Origin: Flavobacteriaceae bacterium
GTDB taxonomy: Bacteria; Bacteroidota; Bacteroidia; Flavobacteriales; Weeksellaceae
Length of the DNA: 16,027 nt
Assembly: GCA_031289875.1 (NCBI GenBank)
Contig: JAITOO010000025.1
Span: 1-16,027 of the forward strand
Direction of reading: 5' to 3'
Shown here: positions 1-8,697 of the stretch, one piece after another
How the letters are laid out: each line of letters opens with the position of its first letter
Numbering within the stretch: position 1 is the stretch's first letter
Translations under genes and position numbers: made by a program
Notes under the pieces: model-generated
Databases searched by the model: none
Told to the model about the DNA's origin: nothing
The model's input: the letters and a program-made list of their open reading frames with translations, nothing else

Positions 1-13
1 GCGGTTGTGCAGA

Positions 14-46
14 TTGCAATTATTTCATATTTTTTTCGTAACTTTG
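14..46 (+). promoter_or_regulatory. Putative Bacteroidota-type promoter of the GT5-like/DUF4270/glmS operon
   Basis: A perfect -7 element TAACTTTG (39-46) fits the Bacteroidota TAnnTTTG consensus. A TTG at 14-16 lies 22 bases upstream, the long end of the usual -33 spacing. The predicted transcription start near 52 leaves a leader of about 27 nt before the ATG at 80. No other promoter is evident before glmS, so it probably serves all three genes. Confidence 0.55.
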
Positions 47-79
47 CCCTATGTTTATAGTTAATCATAAATTTTTCTG

Positions 80-892
80 ATGAGTTCAAAAAGAATACTT
101 CACGTAACGTCCGAATTAACCCCCTATTCTTCTGAAAACCCTGTATCGGCAAGGGTTTACGCCTTGGCTAAACAAATGTTTTCGAGGGGAAATGATGTGA
201 GAATTTTTATGCCGCGATTCGGCATAATCAACGAAAGACGCTACCAGTTGCACGAAGTCATCAGATTATCAGGAATAAATTTAATAATCAGTGATTTAGA
301 CCAGCCCTTAGTCATCAAGGTAGCTTCCCTGCCGGGAGAAAGAATGCAAGTGTATTTTATTGAAAATCAAGAATATTTCAAAAGAAAAGCCACCTATCAG
401 GACGAAAACAACCAATGGTTCGCAGACAATGACGAAAGAGCCGTATTTTTCGCCAAAGGCGTTCTTGAAACCATCAAAAAACTCAATTGGGTGCCTGACG
501 TAATCCACATTCACGGCTGGATGGCAAGTTTTCTTCCTATCTATCTGAAAAACAACTATTCAGATGATGCTTTTTTTAGCGATATCAAAATAGTAACTTC
601 GGTTTACAATCAAGGCGAAGGAGGTATTTTTAGTGAAAATATTAAAAAAATATTAGCGTTTGACAATATTGACCCTGAAAAATTAGTTTACCTCTCTGAA
701 AATAATTCGTACCTCAATCTCGTTAAACAAGCAATGAAAGAATCCGATGCCGTCATCAAAGGAGAAGAAACTCTGCTGGACGAACTGGAGTATTTCCTTG
801 ATTCGCTGGAAAGCGAAAAATACGATTTTACTCAAAATGAGAACGTTGCAGAGGTTTATCAAACGAATAACGAAGTAAACATAGAAAATTAA
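80..892 (+). CDS. Half-length glycogen/starch synthase-like protein (GT5 N-terminal domain only), probably non-catalytic
   Basis: This 270-residue protein resembles the N-terminal Rossmann domain of GT5 glycogen/starch synthases: an opening strand ILHVTSE (6-12), then PDVIHIHGW (139-147) where GlgA has an H-x-H-D-W signature. Full GlgA proteins are about 480 residues. The C-terminal nucleotide-sugar domain is absent, and the frame ends in a normal stop just before the next gene, so this looks like a native short form. The N-terminal Lys-x-Gly-Gly loop that binds ADP-glucose is replaced by a Ser/Asn/Pro stretch (about 17-23), the HDW Asp is Gly146, and the later 'HN' is Tyr176-Asn177. Glycogen synthase activity is therefore unlikely and the role is unknown. 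It is first in an operon with the DUF4270 gene (9 bases downstream) and glmS, which suggests a cell-envelope link, but that is inference. Confidence 0.75.
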   Translation: MSSKRILHVTSELTPYSSENPVSARVYALAKQMFSRGNDVRIFMPRFGIINERRYQLHEVIRLSGINLIISDLDQPLVIKVASLPGERMQVYFIENQEYFKRKATYQDENNQWFADNDERAVFFAKGVLETIKKLNWVPDVIHIHGWMASFLPIYLKNNYSDDAFFSDIKIVTSVYNQGEGGIFSENIKKILAFDNIDPEKLVYLSENNSYLNLVKQAMKESDAVIKGEETLLDELEYFLDSLESEKYDFTQNENVAEVYQTNNEVNIEN

Positions 893-901
893 TTTTTTTA
901 T

Positions 902-2422
902 ATGAACAAAAAGTTTTTTTTTAACATATTAACCGCAGGATTTTTAGCCTCTGTTTCTCTTTTGGCAAGCTGCGAAAACGACAACTCCACGCTTGGAGCG
1001 GATTTGATTTCAGGAAAATCGTCAGGAGACTCTGCCTTTGTGGATGTCGTTGCATACAATATTTACAACAACGATTCTATCCGCGCCGACCAAAGCGCGC
1101 TTCTCAACGGACTGGTCGGGGTTTATCAGGACAATGAATTTGGGAAAAGCAAGGCGGCTTTCAACACGCAGATTCGTCTGGGGTCGGGATCCTTTCTGGG
1201 CACAGGGCAAATTATTGATTCTGTTGTACTTGCTATTTTTCCGTCTTATGATGCCGTGAATTATAAAATAACCGAAAAACGTTATCATCCTGAGTCCGAA
1301 CTTAGTACGGATACCATTCAATACACTACCAAATATCCGCTTTCTTCATTTTTAGGACAGAAAGGGATTTCTATGACATTGAGAGTCAATCGAATCAATA
1401 CTTTTCTTGAATCTATTAATTCTCCATTTTATTCCAACAAGACAATTGATGTTGGAGACCTGCTCGGCGAGCAAAAAATCAACGATTCTATCGTCAGCGT
1501 GAGCTTGAAAACAGGCAGCGGCACGAGCATTTCTGATGCGACTACGCCAGGTTACAGAATTAAACTCAATTCCGCATATTTCAAGGAAAATTTCTTCAAC
1601 AAGATGACTTCCCCCGAAATGACCGACAATGCCAATTTCATTCAATATTTCAAAGGATTACGCATTTCCGTTGCCGAAGACGATGCCCGATTTATGTTCA
1701 GTTTTCCGAAAAGTACGATGACTTTGACGGCATACTACCGATACAAAGCAACTGATGATGCAGATACCTATAACTCATCAAGTTACGTTTTCACGACTAA
1801 TTCCTCATACAATTCTGTTGTCGGAGAATACAATTTTTACGACCGAAACGGAGCCAGTCCGCAATTTTTGTCTCAAATGCAAAATCCGAACACAACTAAT
1901 GGAGAATCAGCTTTATACTTGCAGGGAATGGGAGGACCTTCTATCAAGTTGAAACTGAACGATGGACAGTTGGCTTCCATAAAAAATTCCGTGAATAACG
2001 GCTGGGCGGTAATCGGAGCGAGAATTAAATTTCATTTAACGCCTTCTTATGCAGATGCCAACACTCAAAAACCTACCTATATTTACGCTTACAACGATAC
2101 TCAAAAATCTTTCTTGACGGACTTGACAAGTTATTCAAGTTTATCAGGTTATGCGTTAAGTCCGGCTTACAATTTTACGAATAATCCGGGATATTATACT
2201 TTAAATCTCACACAACACGTAAAAAATATTGTCGAAAAGAACGAACCGAATGACGATATCGTAGTAGGAATAGGAAGTTTCCTCCAAAACAGTTCCGCCG
2301 CTTTCATCGGATATAACGTAACATCAAGAGCTTACGATCCTTTCAGGCTAATGTTTTACGGGAACAGCGCCGCAGATCCAAATAAAAAACTGCGGTTAGA
2401 AATTATTTATGCAAAAAAATAA
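902..2422 (+). CDS. DUF4270 family lipoprotein, probably surface exposed
   Basis: A 506-residue protein with a lipoprotein signal: basic start (Lys3, Lys4), hydrophobic core, and lipobox Leu21-Ala22-Ser23-Cys24. Cys24 would be the lipidated residue. The acidic residues just after it (Glu25, Asp27) resemble the Bacteroidota lipoprotein export signal for the cell surface. The following Ser-Thr-Leu-Gly-Ala-Asp-Leu-Ile stretch (29-36) is typical of DUF4270. The rest is rich in Ser, Asn, Tyr and Thr with alternating hydrophobic residues, which suggests a beta-rich extracellular fold; no catalytic motif is visible. It lies between the GT5-like gene (9-base gap) and glmS (20-base gap). The family has no established biochemical role that I know of; linkage to glmS hints at an envelope function. 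Confidence 0.8.
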   Translation: MNKKFFFNILTAGFLASVSLLASCENDNSTLGADLISGKSSGDSAFVDVVAYNIYNNDSIRADQSALLNGLVGVYQDNEFGKSKAAFNTQIRLGSGSFLGTGQIIDSVVLAIFPSYDAVNYKITEKRYHPESELSTDTIQYTTKYPLSSFLGQKGISMTLRVNRINTFLESINSPFYSNKTIDVGDLLGEQKINDSIVSVSLKTGSGTSISDATTPGYRIKLNSAYFKENFFNKMTSPEMTDNANFIQYFKGLRISVAEDDARFMFSFPKSTMTLTAYYRYKATDDADTYNSSSYVFTTNSSYNSVVGEYNFYDRNGASPQFLSQMQNPNTTNGESALYLQGMGGPSIKLKLNDGQLASIKNSVNNGWAVIGARIKFHLTPSYADANTQKPTYIYAYNDTQKSFLTDLTSYSSLSGYALSPAYNFTNNPGYYTLNLTQHVKNIVEKNEPNDDIVVGIGSFLQNSSAAFIGYNVTSRAYDPFRLMFYGNSAADPNKKLRLEIIYAKK

Positions 2423-2442
2423 CCTTAAAATAAAAAACAAAC

Positions 2443-4287
2443 ATGTGTGGAATAGCCGGATACATCGGGCATAGACAAGCCTACCCGATTATAATAAACG
2501 GGCTAAAACGATTGGAATACCGAGGATATGACAGCGCAGGAATCGTTGTAAATGACGGACGTCAATTCGGACTGAAAAAAACCAAAGGCAAAGTTTCCGA
2601 TTTGGAAGCAAAATGCAAGGATTTGCCTTCGGCTCACGTCGGAATGGGACACACCCGATGGGCAACACACGGCGTGCCAAGCGACAGAAATTCTCACCCG
2701 CACCTTTCCAACAACGAAAAAATCGCACTCATTCACAACGGAATTATCGAAAATTACGATTCCATCAAAAAAGTGCTTATTTCCAAAGGTTTTGACTTCA
2801 AAAGCGACACGGACACCGAAGTTCTGGTCAATCTGATTCAATTTTTCCAAGACAGCGAAAACCTGAATTTGACCGATGCTGTGCGCTACGCACTGAACGA
2901 AACCATCGGCGCTTACGCAATTGCCGTTATGGATGCCGATGACCCTCAGGAAATTGTCGTGGCGCGTTTGAGCAGCCCATTGGCAATCGGAATTGGAGAT
3001 AACGAATATTTCATCGCTTCCGATGCTTCGCCTTTCGTGGAATTTACCAAAGAAGCCGTATATCTCGAAGACGGAGAAATGGCAACCATCAGTTTGCACG
3101 GCGGAGTTGATATTCATAAAATTAAAGATAATGCCAAAGTAAGCCTTGTTATTCAAGAACTTAAACTCAATCTCGAAGAAATTGAAAAAGGAGGATACGA
3201 CCATTTCATGCTGAAAGAAATCCACGAACAGTCGCAATCCATCTTGAACACCATGCGCGGACGGCTTTTGGTAGATGAAGGCATTATTCAAATGGCAGGA
3301 ATTTGGGATTTTCAGGAAAAATTTTTCAACGCTAAGCGGATTATCATCGTTTCCTGCGGCACCTCATGGCACGCCGCTTTGATAGGAGAATATTTGATTG
3401 AAGACTTGGCGAGAATCCCTGTCGAAGTGGAATACTCCTCAGAATTTAGATACAGAAATCCCATCATCGGAGAAAAAGACATCGTGATTGCTATTTCCCA
3501 ATCGGGCGAAACGGCGGATACGCTGGCTGCACTGCGTTTGGCGAAAGAAAAAGGCGCATTTATCTACGGAATCTGCAACGTCGTGGATTCTTCCATTGCA
3601 CGCCTTACCGATGCGGGCTCTTACACCCACGCAGGTCCCGAAATCGGCGTGGCATCGACCAAAGCCTTTACTGCACAGCTCACTATCCTGACCTTGATTG
3701 CCCTCAAATTGGCAAAACATAAGGGAACCCTCAGCAAGGAACGGTTCAACACGCTGATTGCCGAGTTGGAAACGATTCCGTCCAAAGTAGAAGCCCTCAT
3801 CAAGAACGTAGAAGAACCGGTAAAAAAGATTGCCGAAAACTATGCCGGCGTTAATAATTTCCTCTATTTGGGAAGAGGATTGAACTACCCCATCGCTTTG
3901 GAAGGAGCATTAAAACTGAAAGAAATTTCTTATATTCACGCCGAAGGCTACCCTGCCGCAGAAATGAAGCACGGACCTATCGCCTTGATTGACGAAAATA
4001 TGCCGGTGGTGGTCATCGCAACCAAGAAAGGACATTACGACAAGATTGTCAGCAACATACAGGAAATCAAATCGCGGAAAGGGAAAATTATCGCTATCGT
4101 AACCGAAGGAGATGTTCAGGTGAAAGAAATGGCAGATTATGTCATAGAAATTCCTGAAACTTCCAGCTACCTTGTTCCGATTTTATCGGTAATTCCGCTT
4201 CAACTGTTAGCATATTACATTGCAATCCTGCGAGGATCAAACGTTGACCAGCCGAGAAATTTGGCAAAATCCGTAACAGTAGAGTAA
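2443..4287 (+). CDS. glmS: Glutamine--fructose-6-phosphate aminotransferase (isomerizing)
   Basis: GlmS converts fructose 6-phosphate and glutamine to glucosamine 6-phosphate, the first committed step toward UDP-GlcNAc for peptidoglycan and LPS. The 614 residues match the family length. The glutaminase domain (about 1-225) begins Met-Cys-Gly-Ile-Ala, so Cys2 becomes the N-terminal nucleophile after Met removal, which fixes the start. GHTRWATHG (69-77) and HNG (98-100) bind glutamine. Two SIS domains follow: CGTSWH (305-310), SQSGET (352-357) and EIGVASTKAFT (400-410) in the first, then the isomerase segment with Glu494 and His510 in KEISYIHAEGYPAAEMKHGP. The C-terminus NLAKSVTVE carries the conserved Lys609. 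All catalytic positions I can check are intact. It is last in its operon, ends just before a terminator, and has a short leader with no room for a glmS ribozyme. Confidence 0.97.
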   Translation: MCGIAGYIGHRQAYPIIINGLKRLEYRGYDSAGIVVNDGRQFGLKKTKGKVSDLEAKCKDLPSAHVGMGHTRWATHGVPSDRNSHPHLSNNEKIALIHNGIIENYDSIKKVLISKGFDFKSDTDTEVLVNLIQFFQDSENLNLTDAVRYALNETIGAYAIAVMDADDPQEIVVARLSSPLAIGIGDNEYFIASDASPFVEFTKEAVYLEDGEMATISLHGGVDIHKIKDNAKVSLVIQELKLNLEEIEKGGYDHFMLKEIHEQSQSILNTMRGRLLVDEGIIQMAGIWDFQEKFFNAKRIIIVSCGTSWHAALIGEYLIEDLARIPVEVEYSSEFRYRNPIIGEKDIVIAISQSGETADTLAALRLAKEKGAFIYGICNVVDSSIARLTDAGSYTHAGPEIGVASTKAFTAQLTILTLIALKLAKHKGTLSKERFNTLIAELETIPSKVEALIKNVEEPVKKIAENYAGVNNFLYLGRGLNYPIALEGALKLKEISYIHAEGYPAAEMKHGPIALIDENMPVVVIATKKGHYDKIVSNIQEIKSRKGKIIAIVTEGDVQVKEMADYVIEIPETSSYLVPILSVIPLQLLAYYIAILRGSNVDQPRNLAKSVTVE

Positions 4288-4326
4288 ATTCGGATTCAAA
4301 AGAAAAACAGAAATAATTTTTTAAGC

Positions 4327-4359
4327 AAAAAGCACGCAATTTGATTACGTGCTTTTTTT
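4327..4359. terminator. Bidirectional intrinsic terminator between glmS and carB
   Basis: A perfect 10-bp inverted repeat, AAAAAGCACG (4327-4336) against CGTGCTTTTT (4348-4357), has an 11-nt loop and a T7 run (4353-4359) on the + strand. The A-tract on the left arm gives the same architecture on the other strand. It sits 40 bases after the glmS stop and 17 bases past the carB stop, so it can end both convergent operons. Confidence 0.88.
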
Positions 4360-4375
4360 ATTGATTCTCAATTAC

Positions 4376-7300
4376 TTAAAACGATTTGATGTAGAATCCC
4401 ATGGATTCCAGAACTTGCACTATTGCACGCACAGTGTCCAAAGAAGTGAGGCAGGCAACGTTGTTTTCCACCGCATTTCGGCGGATTAAAAAACCGTCTT
4501 CTCTTACGGTTTCGCTGTTGGACAGTGTGTTAATGACAAACTGAGCTTTGCCCTCCTGAATTACCTTTCCGATATTATTCCGTCCCTTTTCCAATTTATT
4601 GACTTCTACCACAGGTACGTTGTTGTCTCTGAAATACTTGGCTGTTCCTTTGGTTGCCATAATCGTATAGCCCAAGTCGTAAAAACGTCTGCCCAATTCC
4701 AGCGCTTCGGGTTTGTCTTTGTCTGCTACCGTAAACAAGGCGTTGCCCAAAATCGGGATTTCTATATGGCTTGCCAACAGGGCTTTATACAAAGCTCTTT
4801 CGTAAGTTTTGTCCTTACCAATAACCTCGCCCGTCGATTTCATCTCAGGTCCCAGCGTAATATCTACCGAACGCAGTTTGGCAAAGGAAAATACAGGAGC
4901 TTTGATGTAGATTTCACCCGCTTCGGGGTAATACGCCATGCCCAATCCCTGTTTTTTTAGCGAATGCCCTAAAACCGCGCGGGTAGCGGCTTTCGCTAAT
5001 GGAACGCCTGTAACTTTACTCATAAACGGCACGGTGCGGCTGGAACGCGGATTAACTTCCAAAACGTAAATTTTTCCGTTCATCAGAACGAACTGAATAT
5101 TCATCAAGCCGATGATTTTGAATCCTCTGGCTAACAATTGTGTCTGTTTTATGATTTCCTCTTTGATTTCTTGAGACAGCGTCTGAGACGGATATACAGC
5201 AATCGAATCTCCTGAATGCACACCTGCCTTTTCGATGTGTTCCATGATTCCCGGAATGAAAACGTCTGTTCCATCGCAAATAGCATCAACCTCTATCTCC
5301 TTCCCTATCAAATATTTATCAATCAAAATCGGTTGTTTTTCATGAACGTTCACCGCTTCTTTCATGTAGCGTTCAAGTTCCTTGTCGCCATAAACAATCT
5401 GCATGGCACGCCCGCCCAGCACGTAAGATGGACGGATAACCACAGGGTAACCGATGGAATTGGCAACTTTTAAGGCTTCTTTGAGGGTGAAAACTGTGTC
5501 GCCTTTCGGGCGGGAAATGTTCAGAACATTTGCCTGTTCTTCAAATTTTTTGCGGTCTTCGGCACGGTCAATATCTTCTACCTGAGTGCCTAAAATCTTG
5601 AAACCGTCATCTATAACATATTGCGCTAAGTTGATAGCTGTTTGTCCGCCGAACTGCACCAGCACTCCGTCGGGCTGCTCCAAGTCGAGGACGTTGCGCA
5701 CAAACTCTCTCGTCAGAGGTTCAAAATAGAGTTTGTCCGAAATGCTAAAATCCGTAGAAACCGTTTCCGGATTGCTGTTGATGATAATAGCCTCATATCC
5801 GGCTTCTTTCAAAGCCATAACGCTGTGAACTGTGGCATAGTCGAACTCTACGCCCTGCCCGATTCGGATAGGTCCCGACCCCAGCACGACGACTTTTTTC
5901 CTGTCCGTTCGGACAGACTCGTTTTCGATGCCATAAGTACTGTAAAAATAAGGCGTTTCCGAAACGAACTCTGCGGCGCAGGTATCCACCATTTTGTAAA
6001 TCGGGACGATGCGGTTTGCTTTCCGCAACTTGTAAATTTCCTTTTCATCGGTTTGCCACAGGCGGGCAATTTCCCAATCGGAAATGCCGTATTTTTTAGC
6101 AGTTCTCAGGATTTCAAGGTTGTTGATGTTATTTGAAAGTTCTCTTTCCAATTCAATGATATTCTGAATTTTGGCGAGAAAGAAAATGTCGATTTCAGTA
6201 ATTTCATGGATTTGTTGAATGCCGATTCCGCTTCGCAAGGCTTCTGCAATCAAAAACAGGCGTTCATCGTCGGCGCGTTTCAATCTCTGCTCGAAATTGT
6301 CAAGCGAAAAAGCCTCCATATCTTTTTTGTGAAGGTGAAGGCAGCCGATTTCCAGCGACTGTACAGCTTTTAATAAAGATTCTTCGATGGACGTTCCGAT
6401 TGCCATGACCTCGCCGGTGGCTTTCATTTGCGTTCCCAAATGGCGATTGGCGCTTTGAAATTTATCGAAGGGCCAGCGTGGGATTTTTGCCACGACATAG
6501 TCGAGCGCAGGCTCGAAACAAGCGTAGGTGGTGTTGGTTACGGGATTTTTCATCTCGTCCAAAGTCAAGCCGACAGCGATTTTGGCGGCTAACTTGGCAA
6601 TCGGGTAGCCGGTGGCTTTTGAGGCTAAGGCAGAGGAACGGCTTACGCGCGGATTGACCTCGATTACGATGTAGTTGCGGCTGGAAGGGTCTAAGGCAAA
6701 TTGTACGTTGCAACCGCCTTCGATTTTCAGAGCGCGGATAATTTTCAGTGCAGAGTTGCGGAGCAGTTGATATTCTTGGTCGCTGAGCGTTTGGCTTGGG
6801 GCAAAGACGATGGAGTCGCCGGTATGAATCCCGACAGGGTCGAAATTTTCCATGTTGCAGACCACGATAGCGTTGTCGTTGGCATCTCTCATCACTTCAT
6901 ACTCAATTTCTTTGTAGCCTGCGATGCTTTTTTCAATCAGACATTGATGTACGGGACTGCTTTTTAAACCGGAATCGGTGATTTCGCGCAGTTCGGTTTC
7001 GTTTTCAGCGATTCCGCCACCCGTGCCGCCCAGCGTGAAAGCGGGTCGGACAATGATTGGGTAGCCGATTTGGTCGGCAAAGGCGATGGCGCTTTCCACC
7101 TCGTGAACGATGACACTATCGGCAATCGGCTCGTTGATGCTTTCCATGAGTTGTTTGAACAAATTGCGGTCTTCCGCTTGCTCAATGGAGGTGAGTTTTG
7201 TGCCGAGAATTTCGACGTTATATTGTTCTATCGTTCCTGCTTTGGCTAATTCTACGGCGAGATTCAGCCCTGTCTGTCCGCCGAGTGAAGGGAGGAGGGC

Positions 7301-7552
7301 ATCGGGGCGTTCGAGAGCAATGATTTGCTGCAAGAAGTCAAGCGTGAGTGGCTCCATATAGACCTTGTCGGCAATTTCTCTATCAGTCATAATGGTGGCG
7401 GGATTGGAATTGACGAGGACGACTTTGTAGCCTTCTTCTTTGAGAGCAAGACAAGCCTGCGTGCCTGCATAGTCAAACTCGGCTGCCTGCCCGATGATGA
7501 TGGGTCCTGACCCGATGACTAAGATTTTGTTTATATCTGTACGTTTTGGCAT
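4376..7552 (-). CDS. carB: Carbamoyl-phosphate synthase large subunit
   Basis: CarB makes carbamoyl phosphate from bicarbonate, two ATP and ammonia supplied by CarA. The 1058 residues are near the usual 1060-1075. It begins with the typical [13 protein letters not shown] (10-22). The first ATP-grasp unit carries [13 protein letters not shown] (169-181), the carboxyphosphate-forming site. The repeated half restarts near residue 560 with [15 protein letters not shown] and has the second ATP-grasp signature [12 protein letters not shown], the carbamate-phosphorylating site. From about residue 930 an MGS-like allosteric domain follows, with MATKGTA, VNK and an Ile-Arg-Arg segment matching the region that binds UMP/ornithine/IMP in E. 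coli. Effector specificity cannot be read from sequence alone. It is the last gene of the pyr operon; its ATG lies 6 bases after the carA stop, implying coupled translation. Confidence 0.97.
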   Translation of the reverse strand: MPKRTDINKILVIGSGPIIIGQAAEFDYAGTQACLALKEEGYKVVLVNSNPATIMTDREIADKVYMEPLTLDFLQQIIALERPDALLPSLGGQTGLNLAVELAKAGTIEQYNVEILGTKLTSIEQAEDRNLFKQLMESINEPIADSVIVHEVESAIAFADQIGYPIIVRPAFTLGGTGGGIAENETELREITDSGLKSSPVHQCLIEKSIAGYKEIEYEVMRDANDNAIVVCNMENFDPVGIHTGDSIVFAPSQTLSDQEYQLLRNSALKIIRALKIEGGCNVQFALDPSSRNYIVIEVNPRVSRSSALASKATGYPIAKLAAKIAVGLTLDEMKNPVTNTTYACFEPALDYVVAKIPRWPFDKFQSANRHLGTQMKATGEVMAIGTSIEESLLKAVQSLEIGCLHLHKKDMEAFSLDNFEQRLKRADDERLFLIAEALRSGIGIQQIHEITEIDIFFLAKIQNIIELERELSNNINNLEILRTAKKYGISDWEIARLWQTDEKEIYKLRKANRIVPIYKMVDTCAAEFVSETPYFYSTYGIENESVRTDRKKVVVLGSGPIRIGQGVEFDYATVHSVMALKEAGYEAIIINSNPETVSTDFSISDKLYFEPLTREFVRNVLDLEQPDGVLVQFGGQTAINLAQYVIDDGFKILGTQVEDIDRAEDRKKFEEQANVLNISRPKGDTVFTLKEALKVANSIGYPVVIRPSYVLGGRAMQIVYGDKELERYMKEAVNVHEKQPILIDKYLIGKEIEVDAICDGTDVFIPGIMEHIEKAGVHSGDSIAVYPSQTLSQEIKEEIIKQTQLLARGFKIIGLMNIQFVLMNGKIYVLEVNPRSSRTVPFMSKVTGVPLAKAATRAVLGHSLKKQGLGMAYYPEAGEIYIKAPVFSFAKLRSVDITLGPEMKSTGEVIGKDKTYERALYKALLASHIEIPILGNALFTVADKDKPEALELGRRFYDLGYTIMATKGTAKYFRDNNVPVVEVNKLEKGRNNIGKVIQEGKAQFVINTLSNSETVREDGFLIRRNAVENNVACLTSLDTVRAIVQVLESMGFYIKSF

Positions 7553-7558
7553 GGTCTC

Positions 7559-8641
7559 TTAATTTTTTTTACTTTCTTTAAACTTTTCAATCAAATCTAT
7601 AAATCTGTCGAACAAATATTCGTTGTCGTTCGGTCCCGGGCTGGATTCGGGGTGGTACTGCACTGTGAAAGCGTAATGCTCTCTGTATTCCAAACCTTCG
7701 ATAGTTCCGTCGTTCAAAGCCGAATGGGTGATTTCCAGCGGAGTTTTTTCCAAAGATTTTTCGTCCACCGCATATCCGTGATTTTGCGAGGTGATATGCA
7801 CTCTATTGGTTATCAATTCTTTAACGGGGTGATTCGCTCCGCGATGACCAAACAACATTTTGTAGGTCTTTGCCCCATGCGCCAAAGCGTACAGCTGATG
7901 ACCGAGACAGATTCCAAAAATCGGAACTTTTCCGCTCAGCTCGCGGATTATTTTGATGCAGTCTGTCAGTTCTTCGGGGTCGCCGGGTCCGTTGGAAAGC
8001 ATGATTCCGTCGGGGTTGAGCTGTAAAATCGTTTGGGCATCGGTGTTGTACGGCACAACAACTACGTCGCAACGATGGCTGCTCAGTTCTTTTAAGATGC
8101 TTTTTTTCATGCCGTAATCAATGAGGACAATTTTATAACCTTCGGCAGGCGCATTGTAAGCGCGCGGAGTGGAAACTTCTGCCACGTGATGTTTCAACTC
8201 AGTGTTTTTCAGTAGTTTCACCACTTCTTCGTTGTTCTCTTCCAAATGGCAAAATTTGCCTTTCATGCTTCCTTTGGTGCGAATCATCTTGACCAAAGCG
8301 CGGGTGTCGATTTGGCTCAATCCGGGAATATTCTGCCTTTTCAGATATTCGTTGAAATTGATTTCGCTCTGCCAGTGCGATTCCGTCTTGGCATATTCAT
8401 GCACGATAACTCCGCCGATAAAGGGATTGAGCGACTCAAAATCGCTGGGATTGATGCCGTAATTTCCGATGAGCGGATAGGTGAACGTAATGATTTGTTT
8501 ATGAAATGACGGGTCTGACAGCGTTTCCTGATAGCCGGTCATTCCTGTGGTAAAAACTACCTCGCCGACTGTAAATTCGTTACTGCCAAAACCTTCGCCG
8601 ATAAATTCCGTTCCGTTTTCTAATACTAATTTTCGTTTCAA
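7559..8641 (-). CDS. carA: Carbamoyl-phosphate synthase small subunit (glutaminase)
   Basis: CarA hydrolyses glutamine and channels ammonia to CarB. The 360 residues include an N-terminal CPSase small-chain domain (about 1-150) and a class I amidotransferase domain (about 170-355). The catalytic triad is visible: Cys245 in FGICLGHQ, and His330 and Glu332 in QYHPESSPGP. The MLSNGPGDP loop is at 214-222. The start is TTG at 8641; no in-frame ATG exists before Met34, which lies inside the conserved domain, and the TTG places Lys-Leu-Val-Leu-Glu-Asn-Gly exactly where the family begins. It lies 56 bases after pyrC, the largest gap in the operon, which contains a small GC-rich hairpin. It is followed by carB after 6 bases. 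Confidence 0.96.
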   Translation of the reverse strand: MKRKLVLENGTEFIGEGFGSNEFTVGEVVFTTGMTGYQETLSDPSFHKQIITFTYPLIGNYGINPSDFESLNPFIGGVIVHEYAKTESHWQSEINFNEYLKRQNIPGLSQIDTRALVKMIRTKGSMKGKFCHLEENNEEVVKLLKNTELKHHVAEVSTPRAYNAPAEGYKIVLIDYGMKKSILKELSSHRCDVVVVPYNTDAQTILQLNPDGIMLSNGPGDPEELTDCIKIIRELSGKVPIFGICLGHQLYALAHGAKTYKMLFGHRGANHPVKELITNRVHITSQNHGYAVDEKSLEKTPLEITHSALNDGTIEGLEYREHYAFTVQYHPESSPGPNDNEYLFDRFIDLIEKFKESKKN

Positions 8642-8670
8642 TTCTTTAACTATTTTAAAATCGCCCTGTC

Positions 8671-8683
8671 CTCCCTTCGGGAG
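8671..8683. repeat. Small GC-rich hairpin in the pyrC-carA spacer
   Basis: A perfect 5-bp inverted repeat, CTCCC-TTC-GGGAG on the + strand, lies in the 56-base spacer between pyrC and carA. No T-run follows on either strand, so it is not a classical terminator. It could be an RNA processing or stabilising hairpin within the operon mRNA, or a dispersed intergenic repeat; one copy cannot decide. Confidence 0.4.
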
Positions 8684-8697
8684 AAACTTTTGGGGAA

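Noticed and set aside
2423..2442. glmS ribozyme/riboswitch upstream of glmS
   Set aside because: Only 20 bases separate the DUF4270 stop from the glmS start, with no structured leader.
2503..3291. 262-codon open frame antisense to glmS
   Set aside because: It lies wholly opposite a fully conserved glmS coding region; its translation is Phe/Val/His-rich with no motif, as expected from the complementary strand of a gene with this codon use.
5642..6136. 164-codon + strand frame inside carB
   Set aside because: Complementary-strand shadow of carB, with no promoter, start context or recognisable domain.
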